The notes under the pieces were generated by a model. That model was not told the origin of the DNA and did no database searches. It saw only the letters and a list, made by a program, of their open reading frames with translations. Below, piece after piece: positions 1 through 9,225 of a DNA stretch of 64,000 nt. Source of the stretch: Parabacteroides distasonis ATCC 8503 (GTDB lineage: Bacteria; Bacteroidota; Bacteroidia; Bacteroidales; Tannerellaceae); NCBI RefSeq assembly GCF_000012845.1, contig NC_009615.1, positions 4,714,501 to 4,778,500 on the forward strand, given 5' to 3'. The position numbers were made by a program, and so were the translations under genes. Numbering within the stretch: position 1 is the first letter of the stretch; each line of letters begins with the position of its first letter.

Positions 1-125
1 CCCCGATGCCAGCCTTCCCACCGTTTGATGTTGGAAACCGCCTTTTCCAGCATGGAGGGCGGATCTTCGGCACGAACATTCAAAGTGAACGGCAGTACCA
101 TCAGAATAAACAAAAGTTTCCTCAT
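1..125 (-). CDS. lysozyme-like protein, N-terminus only
   Basis: The frame opens at the ATG at 125-123 and runs off the left edge, so only about 41 residues are visible. They hold a hydrophobic signal peptide (MRKLLFILMVLPFTLNVRA) and then a NIKRWEGWH stretch typical of the start of lysozyme-like peptidoglycan hydrolases. An enzyme of this kind usually closes Bacteroidales tra operons, where it probably opens the cell wall for the transfer channel. An AAGGA element (136-140) lies 10 bases before the start, and the preceding gene stops 5 bases upstream, so it is the next member of the operon. The family call rests on a short piece and on position. Confidence 0.6.
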   Translation of the reverse strand, partial: MRKLLFILMVLPFTLNVRAEDPPSMLEKAVSNIKRWEGWHR

Positions 126-130
126 TCCGT

Positions 131-430
131 TCAATTCCTTACCTCCACATCCAACGTGCAATACGTATGTCCATCCCCGTAGCTCCACCTTCTTCCCGTT
201 ACGGTCACCACACTTTCCGCCAGGTATTCCGCGAGGGACTGCCGTTCCGTTTCCGCATTCTTTTCAAAGCAGTGACAGGCCGGTGTCGTTTCCAACAGGT
301 TGCGGGAGGACTTGTCGAGCCGTACCGCGTCAATTTCGAGCCGGTCCCCCATATTGGGAATCCGGTCGGCCGATTCCGACAGCTGTACCTCATGGGCCAT
401 TCCCGGTATGTACAAATACAGGTATGTCAT
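131..430 (-). CDS. small conserved tra-operon protein, function unknown
   Basis: This 99-residue protein lies between traQ and the lysozyme-like gene and overlaps the traQ stop by four bases (ATGA), the usual sign of coupled translation. It has no signal peptide or membrane segment. It contains a lone CHC motif near residue 53 and otherwise mixed charged sequence. I do not recognise a named family. Position and overlap make it a genuine transfer-operon gene rather than a chance frame, but nothing visible gives a biochemical role. Confidence 0.7.
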   Translation of the reverse strand: MTYLYLYIPGMAHEVQLSESADRIPNMGDRLEIDAVRLDKSSRNLLETTPACHCFEKNAETERQSLAEYLAESVVTVTGRRWSYGDGHTYCTLDVEVRN

Positions 431-903
431 GGTTGTACCTCCTTTCCATGCGTATCATCCTTTTCAGCCAGAGGGGTGTCATCCGCGTTGAAGTCATAAC
501 TCAACCTCTGCAAATTCCCCCAGTTATCCTCAAAATAAAGGTCGATGGTCTGTGACGCATCCGCACTCTGCGAGGTATAGTACAACCGGAACCTCAGTTC
601 ATTTAACAGGTAGCGGTCATTGGGTTTCAACACCGTACCGTCCTCCATCTTTAAGCTGCCTTTACCGTCCGGTTGGAAATATCTCAATGTATAGACTGTT
701 CCGGAGAAATTTCCCTCCGCTTTAATTTCCAGACGGATTTCCACCGTCTCACCATCAGCGATCTTACCGACTACCGGCATCGACTCCACCGTAAACGGGT
801 ATTCCTGCTGAACGTCCAGTTCGCTGTCACAAGAAGCAAGAGAAAGACAGGAAACTGCCAGGCAGCATATAAACGTCATAAAGTCAACGATTTTTCTTTT
901 CAT
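427..903 (-). CDS. traQ: TraQ, conjugative transposon lipoprotein (DUF3872)
   Basis: The 158-residue protein starts with a lipoprotein-type signal ending in LSLASC near residue 25 and continues as a beta-rich domain, which fits the DUF3872/TraQ family of Bacteroides conjugative transposons. It probably sits in the outer-membrane part of the mating channel. It follows traO by 19 bases. In CTnDOT-type operons a primase gene (traP) normally separates traO and traQ; here it is missing from this position, and a traP-like gene lies at 21.4-22.2 kb instead. Family by resemblance, role by inference. Confidence 0.8.
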   Translation of the reverse strand: MKRKIVDFMTFICCLAVSCLSLASCDSELDVQQEYPFTVESMPVVGKIADGETVEIRLEIKAEGNFSGTVYTLRYFQPDGKGSLKMEDGTVLKPNDRYLLNELRFRLYYTSQSADASQTIDLYFEDNWGNLQRLSYDFNADDTPLAEKDDTHGKEVQP

Positions 904-922
904 GGGTATATGGGTTTAAAAA

Positions 923-1501
923 TTAGAGAATGTATTTGATACCGATTCCATACTGGAAGTGGGCATGCGTGGAAGCGCTGCCCCAAAGGATGCGTTCACG
1001 AAGCCGGAGCAGCAGCACTAAACGGTCAGACAGGTAGGTCTCTGCCTCCAACGTTATCGCACCACCATAGATAAAGGATTCGCATTGTCCCAGCGTGGCA
1101 CCGTCATACAGCAGTCTTTTCCCCCCGTTCACCGATTCATAGCCCAGCATCGCCGAACCGCCAATGCTTAAGAATACCGTTTTATTAGGGGAGGAAAAGA
1201 TATTATAATAATATCCGCCTTCACCGGTATATTGCACTAAAGGGATAGAACCGTCACGATAAGGCGTATTGCGCTTCAGTACCTCACCGCCCAGCACCCA
1301 CTGGTTTCTCTTTTTTGCATAAGTGGAAACCGCCAGCCCGAAAGAGAAACCGGCATCCGGCTTATTCGCCTTGCAGTAAAAGCCGTCCGTCATTCCTGCC
1401 GTGAGACTGACGCCCTTCATTTTTGGAAGACGGCGTTGTGCTCCCGCCTGCCCTGCCAGAAGTACCAGCAGCGCAAAGGTGATATATAAATACCTCTTCA
1501 T
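923..1501 (-). CDS. traO: TraO, outer-membrane conjugation protein
   Basis: The 192-residue exported protein has a signal peptide (about 1-21, ending AGAQ) and alternating hydrophobic/polar strands with glycines, ending in an aromatic-rich strand (FQYGIGIKYIL) as in small outer-membrane beta-barrels. Gene order after traN identifies it as TraO. Its ATG overlaps the traN stop by four bases, so the two are translationally coupled. The exact role in the channel is not known to me. Confidence 0.82.
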   Translation of the reverse strand: MKRYLYITFALLVLLAGQAGAQRRLPKMKGVSLTAGMTDGFYCKANKPDAGFSFGLAVSTYAKKRNQWVLGGEVLKRNTPYRDGSIPLVQYTGEGGYYYNIFSSPNKTVFLSIGGSAMLGYESVNGGKRLLYDGATLGQCESFIYGGAITLEAETYLSDRLVLLLRLRERILWGSASTHAHFQYGIGIKYIL

Positions 1502-2412
1502 CGCACTTGCAGCTCATTGATAGTTTCCGCACGCACCAGATCCTCGTTGTCCACCTCAAAGATCTGATGACGGCCGCCTTGTTTCTCATACATTTCCACT
1601 ACCAGTTTCTTATCGTCGGGAATGGTGAACTTGGGCAGGGCAAACACGGTACGCTCGTCCTTCTTTCCCTCCACACGAATGACATAGTTGAACGCACGCA
1701 GCGGATAAATCACCTGTTCCTGCATGGCGGTACGCCTCACTATCTTCTTGTCCACTATCTTGAAAGTCACGAAATCCACGTCAAACGGCACATGGGTGGC
1801 ATTTCTCACCTCGGTATGGAAATAGAGCAGGTCTCCATGCGTATAAAGTCCTTTGAGCAGGAACCGTACCCCGAAGCGCTTGCAGCCGATGTGTTTGATC
1901 CAGTGCTTGTCCTGCTTGTGTACGGATTTCATGATCAGACGTACCAGACGCGGTGACTCACTGCCCAGCTCCTGCAAATAAATTTCCATCGCGTTGTTCG
2001 GGCGGTTCACCGTCTCCCCGTCATGAATAAAATCACACATCTCCACATTAAGCAGCAACGGTTCATCGGCATACTTGACATTGAAGGTGTAAAAATTTCC
2101 GTCTTCCGTGATCACGCTCATATTCGTCTCATTACGAAAATGCTTTCTGGCCGCTTTCACACGGATCACATTTTCCGCGCCGTCCGCCTTGCCGGCAATC
2201 AGGTTGGTGGAACCGAGATCCACATACTTGATGGGAGAGGGGAAAATCACGTGTACGGTCTTGTCGTAAGTGATTTCCAGACCATGCGGAGGTATCATCC
2301 GGCTGAAGCCTATCTTGCGGCTCAGCCCCTCGAAATAATCTCCGCCACTCTGCTGCGCATACGCAGCCATGAAGCCCGTCAGTAGGGCAAACATCATCAG
2401 AATCTTTCTCAT
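1498..2412 (-). CDS. traN: TraN, VirB9-like channel protein (DUF4138)
   Basis: The 304-residue protein has a signal peptide (about 1-19, ending AYAQ) and then the HVIFPSPIKYVDLGS motif near residues 50-70 characteristic of TraN/DUF4138. The family is regarded as the VirB9-like periplasmic or outer-membrane core component of this type IV secretion system. It follows traM by 62 bases and overlaps traO by four. Length and motif match the family; I see no defects. Confidence 0.88.
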   Translation of the reverse strand: MRKILMMFALLTGFMAAYAQQSGGDYFEGLSRKIGFSRMIPPHGLEITYDKTVHVIFPSPIKYVDLGSTNLIAGKADGAENVIRVKAARKHFRNETNMSVITEDGNFYTFNVKYADEPLLLNVEMCDFIHDGETVNRPNNAMEIYLQELGSESPRLVRLIMKSVHKQDKHWIKHIGCKRFGVRFLLKGLYTHGDLLYFHTEVRNATHVPFDVDFVTFKIVDKKIVRRTAMQEQVIYPLRAFNYVIRVEGKKDERTVFALPKFTIPDDKKLVVEMYEKQGGRHQIFEVDNEDLVRAETINELQVR

Positions 2413-2474
2413 GTCCGATTATTGTTGGTTGTTTGTTGAATAATTGGTTTCTGTTTTCTCGTCTGTATACCGTT

Positions 2475-3773
2475 TCATTGTTTCGGAGAGTGAAGCAGCA
2501 GCCTGTGTCCGGCTTTCAGCGTGACCTTGACCGTGCGCATCTTCTTGGTGATGTACTGTGACACGCCCTGTATGACACCTTTACCCAGATCCGAGGCTAT
2601 CTGCGCTCCCGCGTCGGTGGAGATGCTGATGCTGCTTCCCATCGAACCGCCCATGCCCGCCGCTATTTCACGCACGGCATCATACTCCAGTGAGTTGGGT
2701 ATCAATATTCCTTGCTGACCGTCCGCATCATACACTTCCAGTTCCACCGGAATGACGGTTCCTTGATATTCCACATTGGTGATGACAATATCCATGCGTT
2801 CTCCCTGGATCCGTGTTCCGCCTGTCAATACCGTTCCTTTGGGTATGAGGCGGTCGTCCACTGCCATCGCTTCCAGCAGGCGGACACGCAGGGCTTGTCC
2901 GTCCGATACGGTCTGCGTGCCGTGCACACAGGCGGCAATGGTATTACGGTCCGATACCGGTGTCCTGCCCACCGGCGTATGGAAACCGGTGTTCCTTTCT
3001 TCGGACACTCCGGCTATGAAGTCCCCGTCATTCACCGGTTGCGCAAGGGAAGATACCACTTCTTGTCGTATCCGCTTGACCGGCTTGACCGATGTCCTGT
3101 CTTTCCGGTCATCCGTAGGGATAACGGACGGTGTCTGTTTGCCGTTGTACCGGGCCGCCAGTTCGTATGACTTTTCCATCAGGGCCATTTTTTCCTCCAA
3201 TGACTGTTCCTGGGACGGTTCCATGTTCTGTCTTTTTTCCAGTTCCTCGATACGCCGGAGCAGTTCCTCCTCCCGGGAGGTTTCCCGTGGCGTGTAAATG
3301 GTCGTAAGCGAGCGGTTCATGTCATGGTAGGCAGAGGTGGAGGAACGTACCGGATTATGCGTCTGTACGGTTTCCGGTACGGACGGCAGTTCAAGGTTCA
3401 CTCCGCTGTCCACTGACGGTACGGTGTCTTTCCGGTCCTTGTTCCGGTTGAACAGTTCCGACATTTCCAGGAAAGTGTCTTTCCGTCCTCTCTCTTTCTT
3501 CGACAAGGCTTCCCGCTCGTAGGCGCTGACCTTGTTGCCTTCCATACGGCTCTCTTCGGGAGACGGGATCTCGGTATTGAATCCCCTCTCTTTCTCCGCC
3601 TCCGCTTTTTCCTTTTCGGTCGGACTGTATATCAACAGGACAATCCCCGCGAATATCAGGAAGAAGAGCGGATAGACGGCGAACTTCATATACCGGCGCT
3701 TCTCTTGGAGAGTCAACGGCCGGTCGCTTGGGAATCCCAGCTGTTTTTTAATCTTCTGGATATCTATTTTCAT
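2475..3773 (-). CDS. traM: TraM, VirB10-like conjugation protein
   Basis: The 432-residue protein has a short cytoplasmic head, one membrane helix at about residues 30-50, a long charged low-complexity stalk (about 60-240) and a C-terminal TrbI/VirB10-like domain with the RVRLLEAMAVDDRLIPKGT region near residue 295. This is the standard TraM layout, an inner-to-outer-membrane bridge of the mating pore. Its start lies inside the end of traL, a 26-base overlap. The stalk has a coiled-coil-like stretch (EELLRRIEELEKRQ). No anomalies. Confidence 0.88.
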   Translation of the reverse strand: MKIDIQKIKKQLGFPSDRPLTLQEKRRYMKFAVYPLFFLIFAGIVLLIYSPTEKEKAEAEKERGFNTEIPSPEESRMEGNKVSAYEREALSKKERGRKDTFLEMSELFNRNKDRKDTVPSVDSGVNLELPSVPETVQTHNPVRSSTSAYHDMNRSLTTIYTPRETSREEELLRRIEELEKRQNMEPSQEQSLEEKMALMEKSYELAARYNGKQTPSVIPTDDRKDRTSVKPVKRIRQEVVSSLAQPVNDGDFIAGVSEERNTGFHTPVGRTPVSDRNTIAACVHGTQTVSDGQALRVRLLEAMAVDDRLIPKGTVLTGGTRIQGERMDIVITNVEYQGTVIPVELEVYDADGQQGILIPNSLEYDAVREIAAGMGGSMGSSISISTDAGAQIASDLGKGVIQGVSQYITKKMRTVKVTLKAGHRLLLHSPKQ

Positions 3774-4023
3774 CGGATGGGGTGTTTAAATTGATTGTAC
3801 TTTTTTCCGGTCGCAAGTCAAGCGGCCGGACATATTCTATTTTCATCTTTCCCCCAAGCTCTCCCAAGCCGGATAGCGAGGCGAGGATGGCATGGAGGCA
3901 GGCCGTCAGAAACAAGAGGAATGCCGTGGTTGTCACGATCTTCCGTTGTTTCCTTGTCAGGCGGTGGCAGAACAGCCGGATACAGCAGTCCATACGTCTC
4001 AGGTGTTTTTTTTCTTTTCTCAT
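3748..4023 (-). CDS. traL: TraL, small membrane conjugation protein (DUF3989)
   Basis: The 91-residue protein has a basic N-terminus, a membrane helix at about residues 31-52 and a short tail, matching the DUF3989/TraL family. It overlaps traK at its start by four bases and traM at its end, so its place in the operon fixes the identity. Probably a small inner-membrane scaffold part; no catalytic motif is visible. Confidence 0.82.
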   Translation of the reverse strand: MRKEKKHLRRMDCCIRLFCHRLTRKQRKIVTTTAFLLFLTACLHAILASLSGLGELGGKMKIEYVRPLDLRPEKSTINLNTPSDENRYPED

Positions 4024-4643
4024 CGTTCCGTGCTTCTGATATCCCTGTTCTCTAGAATGGTAAACTGTTCGATGATGAACCCATTCGGATTGTCGTCCGA
4101 ACGTCCCGTATTCTGAAGTGAGCAGGTGGTGACCAAACTGCGCTCGGTCACGTTGCTCTCACGAATTATCATCTGACGGGCATACGTCCTCGCCTTGTAA
4201 GGGTAACGGGCAAAATCACACACCACGCTGTCCACATGCACCACCTGATTGATGTTGCCCGATATCAGGCGGTTGTAATATCCCTTCTCGGCAAAATCCA
4301 CATAATAGTGGTAGGCGCTCTTGTCCGCCAGTTGCAGGGCACGGTCGATGTTGTGGCTGATGGCCTCTTTCTGTGGAGAGAGCGAGAAGAACAGCTCGTG
4401 AAAGCGTCTTACGTGTTCCCTCGCCTCGGCAGGACGGTTTTGCGAAAGATCCTGCGAAAGGGCCATCATCAGCGACTTACCCCCGTCCAGTACATAGATT
4501 TTCTCACGCTGCCTTTCGGCGAAGCGGTACGAGCTCCAAAGCGCGTAGCCGGTGACAAGAGTGCAGCAGCAGATAAAAACGGCCGCCATCATACGGATGC
4601 GGCGGAAGCTGCTCTCAATGTTGGTCAAAGACTTGAATTCCAT
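4020..4643 (-). CDS. traK: TraK, VirB8-like conjugation protein
   Basis: I chose the start at 4643 (MEFKSLTNIES) because upstream codons of the frame fall in the traJ-traK gap and MEFKSLTNIE is the usual N-terminus of this family. The 207-residue protein has one membrane helix near residues 20-40 and a periplasmic domain, the VirB8-like layout. It is preceded by a 48-base gap after traJ and overlaps traL by four bases. Expected to link the inner-membrane ring to the periplasmic core. Confidence 0.87.
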   Translation of the reverse strand: MEFKSLTNIESSFRRIRMMAAVFICCCTLVTGYALWSSYRFAERQREKIYVLDGGKSLMMALSQDLSQNRPAEAREHVRRFHELFFSLSPQKEAISHNIDRALQLADKSAYHYYVDFAEKGYYNRLISGNINQVVHVDSVVCDFARYPYKARTYARQMIIRESNVTERSLVTTCSLQNTGRSDDNPNGFIIEQFTILENRDIRSTER

Positions 4644-4691
4644 TTCTCGAATGATTGGTTTGAATGAATAAACAAATATTTCCGGCAAGGC

Positions 4692-5705
4692 TTATTTGCC
4701 TCTCAACCGTCCTCCGATATTTCCCAATACGGCACCGCCCACTCCTGCCGCAAAGCTGCCGGTTTTCGTGGCGGTACGGTTCAGGTTGCGGCTGAAATTC
4801 CCGGCTCCTCCCGCCTGCACGATCCAGCCCGCCACCGTCGGAACGGTAAAATACCCGATAATCCCGATAAGCATAAAGATGATATAGACACTGTTCGAGT
4901 TGTCTATCGAGTAGTCAGGATTGTTCTGCAATTCCTGGATGTCGTTCTGGAGCATCAGCACCTGGAGTTTGGCGAGCAGGGTGCTGAACAGATCGCTGAC
5001 CGGAAGCCACAGATAGACGGAGATATACCTCGTGAACCACTGTCCGAGTGTGGACTGGAAACCGTCCCATACGCTGAAGGCGAACGCTACCGGTCCCAGA
5101 ATGGAGAGCACGACCAGAAAAAAGGTCCTCACGGTATCTATCAGCAGCGACGCCGCGGCGAATATCAGTTCCAGCAGGCTGCGGAACGTGTCACGGATCT
5201 TCTTCTCCAGGTTATACATGCCCACCTCCACGTACATACCCAGCCGGGAGGCGGTATCCACGGTTGACCAGCCTAACTCGTCTAGCTGCCGGTCGAACTC
5301 CTCGTCACTCACCAGATAGGCGGTTTCAGGATTCCGCAGCATGGCCTCCTTTTCCAGCTCCTCCTTCTGCGCCCTGTATCGCTCCATGTCCAGCGTCTGC
5401 CCCTCAAGCATCTTGTGCGTACCCTGCACAATAGGACTGAGCACGGTGTTCAGCGTGCCAAGTACCAGTGTGGGAAAAAGCAGGATACAGATGCCGATAG
5501 CGAAGGGGCGCAGCAGGGGATACACGTCTATCGGCTCGGCACGTGCCATCGACTGCCATATGCGTACGGCGACATAAAAGAGGGCGCCCAGCCCGGCAAG
5601 CCCCTTGCCCACGTCCATCATGTCCTTGCAGAGGGGGAGCATATCTTCATACAGGGTTCCCAGTATGGTATGCAGGTTGGCAAAATCTATCGTCAAAGGT
5701 ACCAT
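4692..5705 (-). CDS. traJ: TraJ, polytopic VirB6-like conjugation protein
   Basis: The 337-residue protein carries several long hydrophobic helices (about 30-50, 70-95, 180-225, 270-295) and a Gly/Ala-rich C-terminus, matching TraJ of Bacteroides conjugative transposons, the likely VirB6/TrbL counterpart forming the inner-membrane pore. It starts three bases after the traI stop. No truncation or frameshift is seen. Confidence 0.88.
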   Translation of the reverse strand: MVPLTIDFANLHTILGTLYEDMLPLCKDMMDVGKGLAGLGALFYVAVRIWQSMARAEPIDVYPLLRPFAIGICILLFPTLVLGTLNTVLSPIVQGTHKMLEGQTLDMERYRAQKEELEKEAMLRNPETAYLVSDEEFDRQLDELGWSTVDTASRLGMYVEVGMYNLEKKIRDTFRSLLELIFAAASLLIDTVRTFFLVVLSILGPVAFAFSVWDGFQSTLGQWFTRYISVYLWLPVSDLFSTLLAKLQVLMLQNDIQELQNNPDYSIDNSNSVYIIFMLIGIIGYFTVPTVAGWIVQAGGAGNFSRNLNRTATKTGSFAAGVGGAVLGNIGGRLRGK

Positions 5706-5708
5706 GGG

Positions 5709-6338
5709 CTACCAGTATTTGGAGGTTTCATTTCCATAGAGCCGCATCACACGTTCCATATCGTTCTTTTTCCTGGCACGGAGATAGCTCACGGCTATGT
5801 TCTTGTTAGTATAATAGCTCACCAGATTGCGGTAACGGCGCATTTCGTAATAACAGTTGTCCACCACATCCATACGGTCCTTGTCGGTCATGGAGAGCGT
5901 GCTCACGTTGATGACCTGTTTGAGGTCCTGCAACACGTCGTTGCTCTCCTCCAGCAGGCGGGTGTAACCGAAGGCGATGGCGTCCAGCTCGCGGGACGAG
6001 AAGTTGTCGTCGTTCATCATCTTTTTGAAGTTCGTCACATAGATGTCGGACACATCGCCTACCATCAGGATGATGTCACGCACCTTGCGGGCGTCCTGTA
6101 TCAGGTTGTTCACCGCCTTTAACTGGTCGTAGTACTTCTTGGCCTGCTCGTAGATCTTTACCGTCTCCGCAAAATTGTCGGCCGTATTGACCGCCGTCTT
6201 GGAGGTATGGGCGATGTTGTCCGACATGTTGATGATACTTTGGGCCAGATTTCCGGGATCGGTCACCACCCATTGCGCCCGGGCCATGTTCCCGCCCAGC
6301 ACAAGCATTATCCCGATCAGGAATGTCCTCGCTCTCAT
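5709..6338 (-). CDS. traI: TraI, exported conjugation protein (DUF4141)
   Basis: The 209-residue protein has a signal peptide (about 1-21, ending ARAQ) followed by a mostly helical domain with heptad-like stretches (KIYEQAKKYYDQLKAVNNL), as in DUF4141/TraI. It starts inside the stop of the DUF3876 gene (four-base overlap) and ends three bases before traJ. A VirB5-like pilus or adhesin role is often proposed for helical exported proteins in this slot; that is inference. Confidence 0.85.
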   Translation of the reverse strand: MRARTFLIGIMLVLGGNMARAQWVVTDPGNLAQSIINMSDNIAHTSKTAVNTADNFAETVKIYEQAKKYYDQLKAVNNLIQDARKVRDIILMVGDVSDIYVTNFKKMMNDDNFSSRELDAIAFGYTRLLEESNDVLQDLKQVINVSTLSMTDKDRMDVVDNCYYEMRRYRNLVSYYTNKNIAVSYLRARKKNDMERVMRLYGNETSKYW

Positions 6339-6703
6339 GGGCGTTCCTCCTTCCGTACATAATCCCCGTTGGGTGAGAAAGTCAGGATATCCGTCTCCTC
6401 GTTGTAGGATACATCGATACGGTACCCCGTATTGATAAAGAGGTTGCCGTTCTCTTCCACCAACAGGTAGGTCTGCGGCCTGAGGCGGCGTGTCTTGCCA
6501 CTACGGGCGAATACCGTCACCTTGTAGGCCTCTCCTTCCTTATATACCAACACGTCCGGTTTGCCGTCCACACTGGTCCACGATCCGCAGAGTCTGTCAC
6601 GGTCGGTACCACCGTCCGCACAACTTTGCAATACCAGGGCGGCCATGCCGATCAGGCATACCGCCAGTCTCATAAGGGGTTTGTTTCTCATAATCGTTTT
6701 CAT
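6335..6703 (-). CDS. DUF3876 lipoprotein of the tra operon (TraH position)
   Basis: The start at 6703 (MKTIMRNKP) is set by the ATGA overlap with the traG stop and by the lipoprotein signal that follows (ALVLQSC, Cys near 28). The 122-residue protein has a small beta-rich domain containing LCGSWTS and a repeated beta-hairpin pattern, typical of DUF3876 proteins that lie between traG and traI. Probable periplasmic or outer-membrane accessory of the channel. Longer in-frame starts would lie inside traG and lack a signal peptide. Confidence 0.8.
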   Translation of the reverse strand: MKTIMRNKPLMRLAVCLIGMAALVLQSCADGGTDRDRLCGSWTSVDGKPDVLVYKEGEAYKVTVFARSGKTRRLRPQTYLLVEENGNLFINTGYRIDVSYNEETDILTFSPNGDYVRKEERP

Positions 6704-9225
6704 TTTAGGGTTGATCTTTGTCCTTGTTCCTCTCGCATTTTCTCTGCCAGATGGCGGACGGCAAGTTCCAGGTTGCCATCCAATCTTTCTGCCAGCCGCT
6801 GTACTTCCATCTTTTCGGACTCCTCGGTCGTGAACGTGTAATATTCCTCCCCGCTCACTTCCGTGGCATATACTGCCGAGTGGGTTCCGCCAAGCCCGAT
6901 CCACACTTCCCGGTAGAACCGCCCGGGATGGTTCGCCTGGTTGATGGAGAGTATCTGCCCTTTTTCTTTCTCTGTCAGGCCGAGAAGCCGCTGGATGTGC
7001 TCGAACTTGTTCATGTATTTTCGTTGGTCAAGCAGGATTTTACAGTCGGAATTGTTGATGATGGCCTCCTTCACGATAGGGGAACTGATGATGTCATCCA
7101 CCTCCTGGGTTACCACTACGGCCTCGCCGAAATACTTTCTGACCGTCTTGAAAAGGTATTTGATGTACTCACTCATATTGGCGGACATCAGGGCCTTCCA
7201 ACATTCCTCTATTAAAATCATCTTGCGGATCCCCTTGAGCCTGCGCATCTTGGCGATGAAGGTCTCCATGATGATCAGCGTCACCACGGGAAGCAGTACC
7301 TTGTTGCCACTGATGTTGTCCAGCTCGAACACGATGAACCGTTTGCCTGTCAGGTCCAGCTCCTTGTCGGAATTCAGCAGGAAGTCATAGTCTCCGCCCT
7401 TGTAAAAAGGTGCCAGCACGTTCAGGAAACCGTCAATGTCAAAATCCTTCTCACGCACCTTTTTCTCCTCAATCATTCTCCTGTAGTCATCGGCGACAAA
7501 CTCGTAGAAACCGTTGAAATCCGGTTTGATACCCTGGTTCTCCGAAATCATCCGGATATAGGCGTTCACCGCCCCGGAAAGGGCCACCTCCTCCGAACGT
7601 TTCGGTGCCTCGTCCTCCCGTTTCCACAAGGTCAGGATCAATGTCTTGATGCTTTCCCGTTTCTCCACGTCAAACAGTCCGCAATCCGTATAGAACGGAT
7701 TGAAGGCTATCGGGTTGTCCTCCTCGTACGTAATGTAGATCCCGTCCTCCCCACGGGTGCGGTCGTGAATCATGCGGCACAATCCCTGATAGCTGTTGCC
7801 CGTATCTACCAGCAGGATATGTGTGCCCTGCTCGTAATATTGCCGGACCAGATGGTTGGTGAAGAAGGACTTCCCGCTGCCTGAAGGACCGAGGATGAAC
7901 TTGTTCCTGTTGGTGATGATTCCCCGTTTCATGGGAAGGTCGGAAATGTCCACATGTACCGGAATCCCGTTCTGACGGTCCGCCATACGGATACCGAAAG
8001 GACTGGGTGAGTTTCTGTAATTGGTCTCTCCGGAAAAGAGGCATACCGCCTGTTCCAGGAAGGTGTAAAACGACTCCTCGGCTGGAAAATCACCTGCGTT
8101 GCCGGGAATACCCGCCCAATAGAGGACCGGCATGTCGATAGTGTTATACCTTGGCGTGCATTCCATCATGGCCAGCTGGCTGCCCGTGTCGTTCCTGACG
8201 CGACGGAACTCATCCGCGTCCTCGGCCCAGGCGATGACGTTGCAATGGCATCTGACGGGAAGCAGCCCTTTGGTATGTGCCTCGTCCAGATACATTTCCG
8301 TCCATTCCTGGTTTACGGCGTTGCTCCGGCTGTATCTTGACAGCGAGAGCATGTTACGTGAGTTCTTCTCCATCATCTGCAGGATTTCCTGTGCGTTGTC
8401 AATGAACACGTACTGTGAATAGATGTGGTTGCACGGCAGCAGCAGTCCCACCGGCGCCGCGAAGGAGAGGCGGCAGTCGCTGCGGTCCGTGGACATCCTC
8501 TCGTAACGCATGTCGGTGGAGAGCTTGCCGGGCAGGTCCTCCGTATCCGAGAGGGTATGCAGGCAAAGCCGCTTGTCTCCGATACGCATCCGTCCGGGCT
8601 TGAGGCAGATGTCTTGCAATACGGCACTCTCATCCTCCAGCGAGAGCGAGAGGTATTTCTCCACCAGTCCGGGACGTTCCTTCGTGCCAGTAATCTCGTC
8701 CGTTTCCAGACGCCGCAGCCTTATATGCCCGGAATCGTTCATGATGCGTTCGAACTGTTCCACCGACTCCAGAAAACGGGCAGCCGTGTCTTTGTCGGTT
8801 ATCTCCCTGGGCAGCAGGAATCCCCGGCAGAGGGTGCTGAAATCGCTCCGTTGGCGGCTACGCTCTCGGGTCGTCTTTGTCAGGAACAGGTAGCATCTGT
8901 GGTTTAGGTACGGTCTTTCATTGAAATGTAGTTCATAGCTGCGTGTAAGAAAGCTTTGTTCCTCACCATCACTTTTAGAACGGTATGTTTCTTGGATGAA
9001 CCAGTCCTGCTTACAGACGATGCTATGCTCCGGCAGCACCTTCATGGCCTTTATCCAGGAAGAGTGCATAGTCTCATACTCGTCCTCCGTCACCGTGTAC
9101 AACTCGGGCAGCTCCACCTCGAAAGCCACGGTCAGGTCGGCGTCCTTGCTCACAATGCAGCCGTTCTCTACTGAGAGAAGGGGGAATCTGCGTTCTAGCG
9201 TTTCCGCCTTTAAAACATTTCTCAT
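6700..9225 (-). CDS. traG: TraG, VirB4-type conjugation ATPase
   Basis: The 841-residue ATPase has a Walker A motif LGPSGSGKS near residue 447 and a Walker B-like MILIEECWKAL near 671, the standard arrangement of TraG/VirB4 proteins that power assembly of the mating channel at the inner membrane. The length is normal for the family. The start overlaps the traF stop by four bases, and the stop overlaps the DUF3876 start by four. No internal damage is seen. Confidence 0.93.
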   Translation of the reverse strand: MRNVLKAETLERRFPLLSVENGCIVSKDADLTVAFEVELPELYTVTEDEYETMHSSWIKAMKVLPEHSIVCKQDWFIQETYRSKSDGEEQSFLTRSYELHFNERPYLNHRCYLFLTKTTRERSRQRSDFSTLCRGFLLPREITDKDTAARFLESVEQFERIMNDSGHIRLRRLETDEITGTKERPGLVEKYLSLSLEDESAVLQDICLKPGRMRIGDKRLCLHTLSDTEDLPGKLSTDMRYERMSTDRSDCRLSFAAPVGLLLPCNHIYSQYVFIDNAQEILQMMEKNSRNMLSLSRYSRSNAVNQEWTEMYLDEAHTKGLLPVRCHCNVIAWAEDADEFRRVRNDTGSQLAMMECTPRYNTIDMPVLYWAGIPGNAGDFPAEESFYTFLEQAVCLFSGETNYRNSPSPFGIRMADRQNGIPVHVDISDLPMKRGIITNRNKFILGPSGSGKSFFTNHLVRQYYEQGTHILLVDTGNSYQGLCRMIHDRTRGEDGIYITYEEDNPIAFNPFYTDCGLFDVEKRESIKTLILTLWKREDEAPKRSEEVALSGAVNAYIRMISENQGIKPDFNGFYEFVADDYRRMIEEKKVREKDFDIDGFLNVLAPFYKGGDYDFLLNSDKELDLTGKRFIVFELDNISGNKVLLPVVTLIIMETFIAKMRRLKGIRKMILIEECWKALMSANMSEYIKYLFKTVRKYFGEAVVVTQEVDDIISSPIVKEAIINNSDCKILLDQRKYMNKFEHIQRLLGLTEKEKGQILSINQANHPGRFYREVWIGLGGTHSAVYATEVSGEEYYTFTTEESEKMEVQRLAERLDGNLELAVRHLAEKMREEQGQRSTLK

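Noticed and set aside
5415..6122. A 235-codon open frame on the plus strand.
   Set aside because: Antisense to traI and traJ, which are coupled members of a well-conserved operon; GC-rich DNA readily leaves such open frames. Rich in His and Val with no recognisable family.
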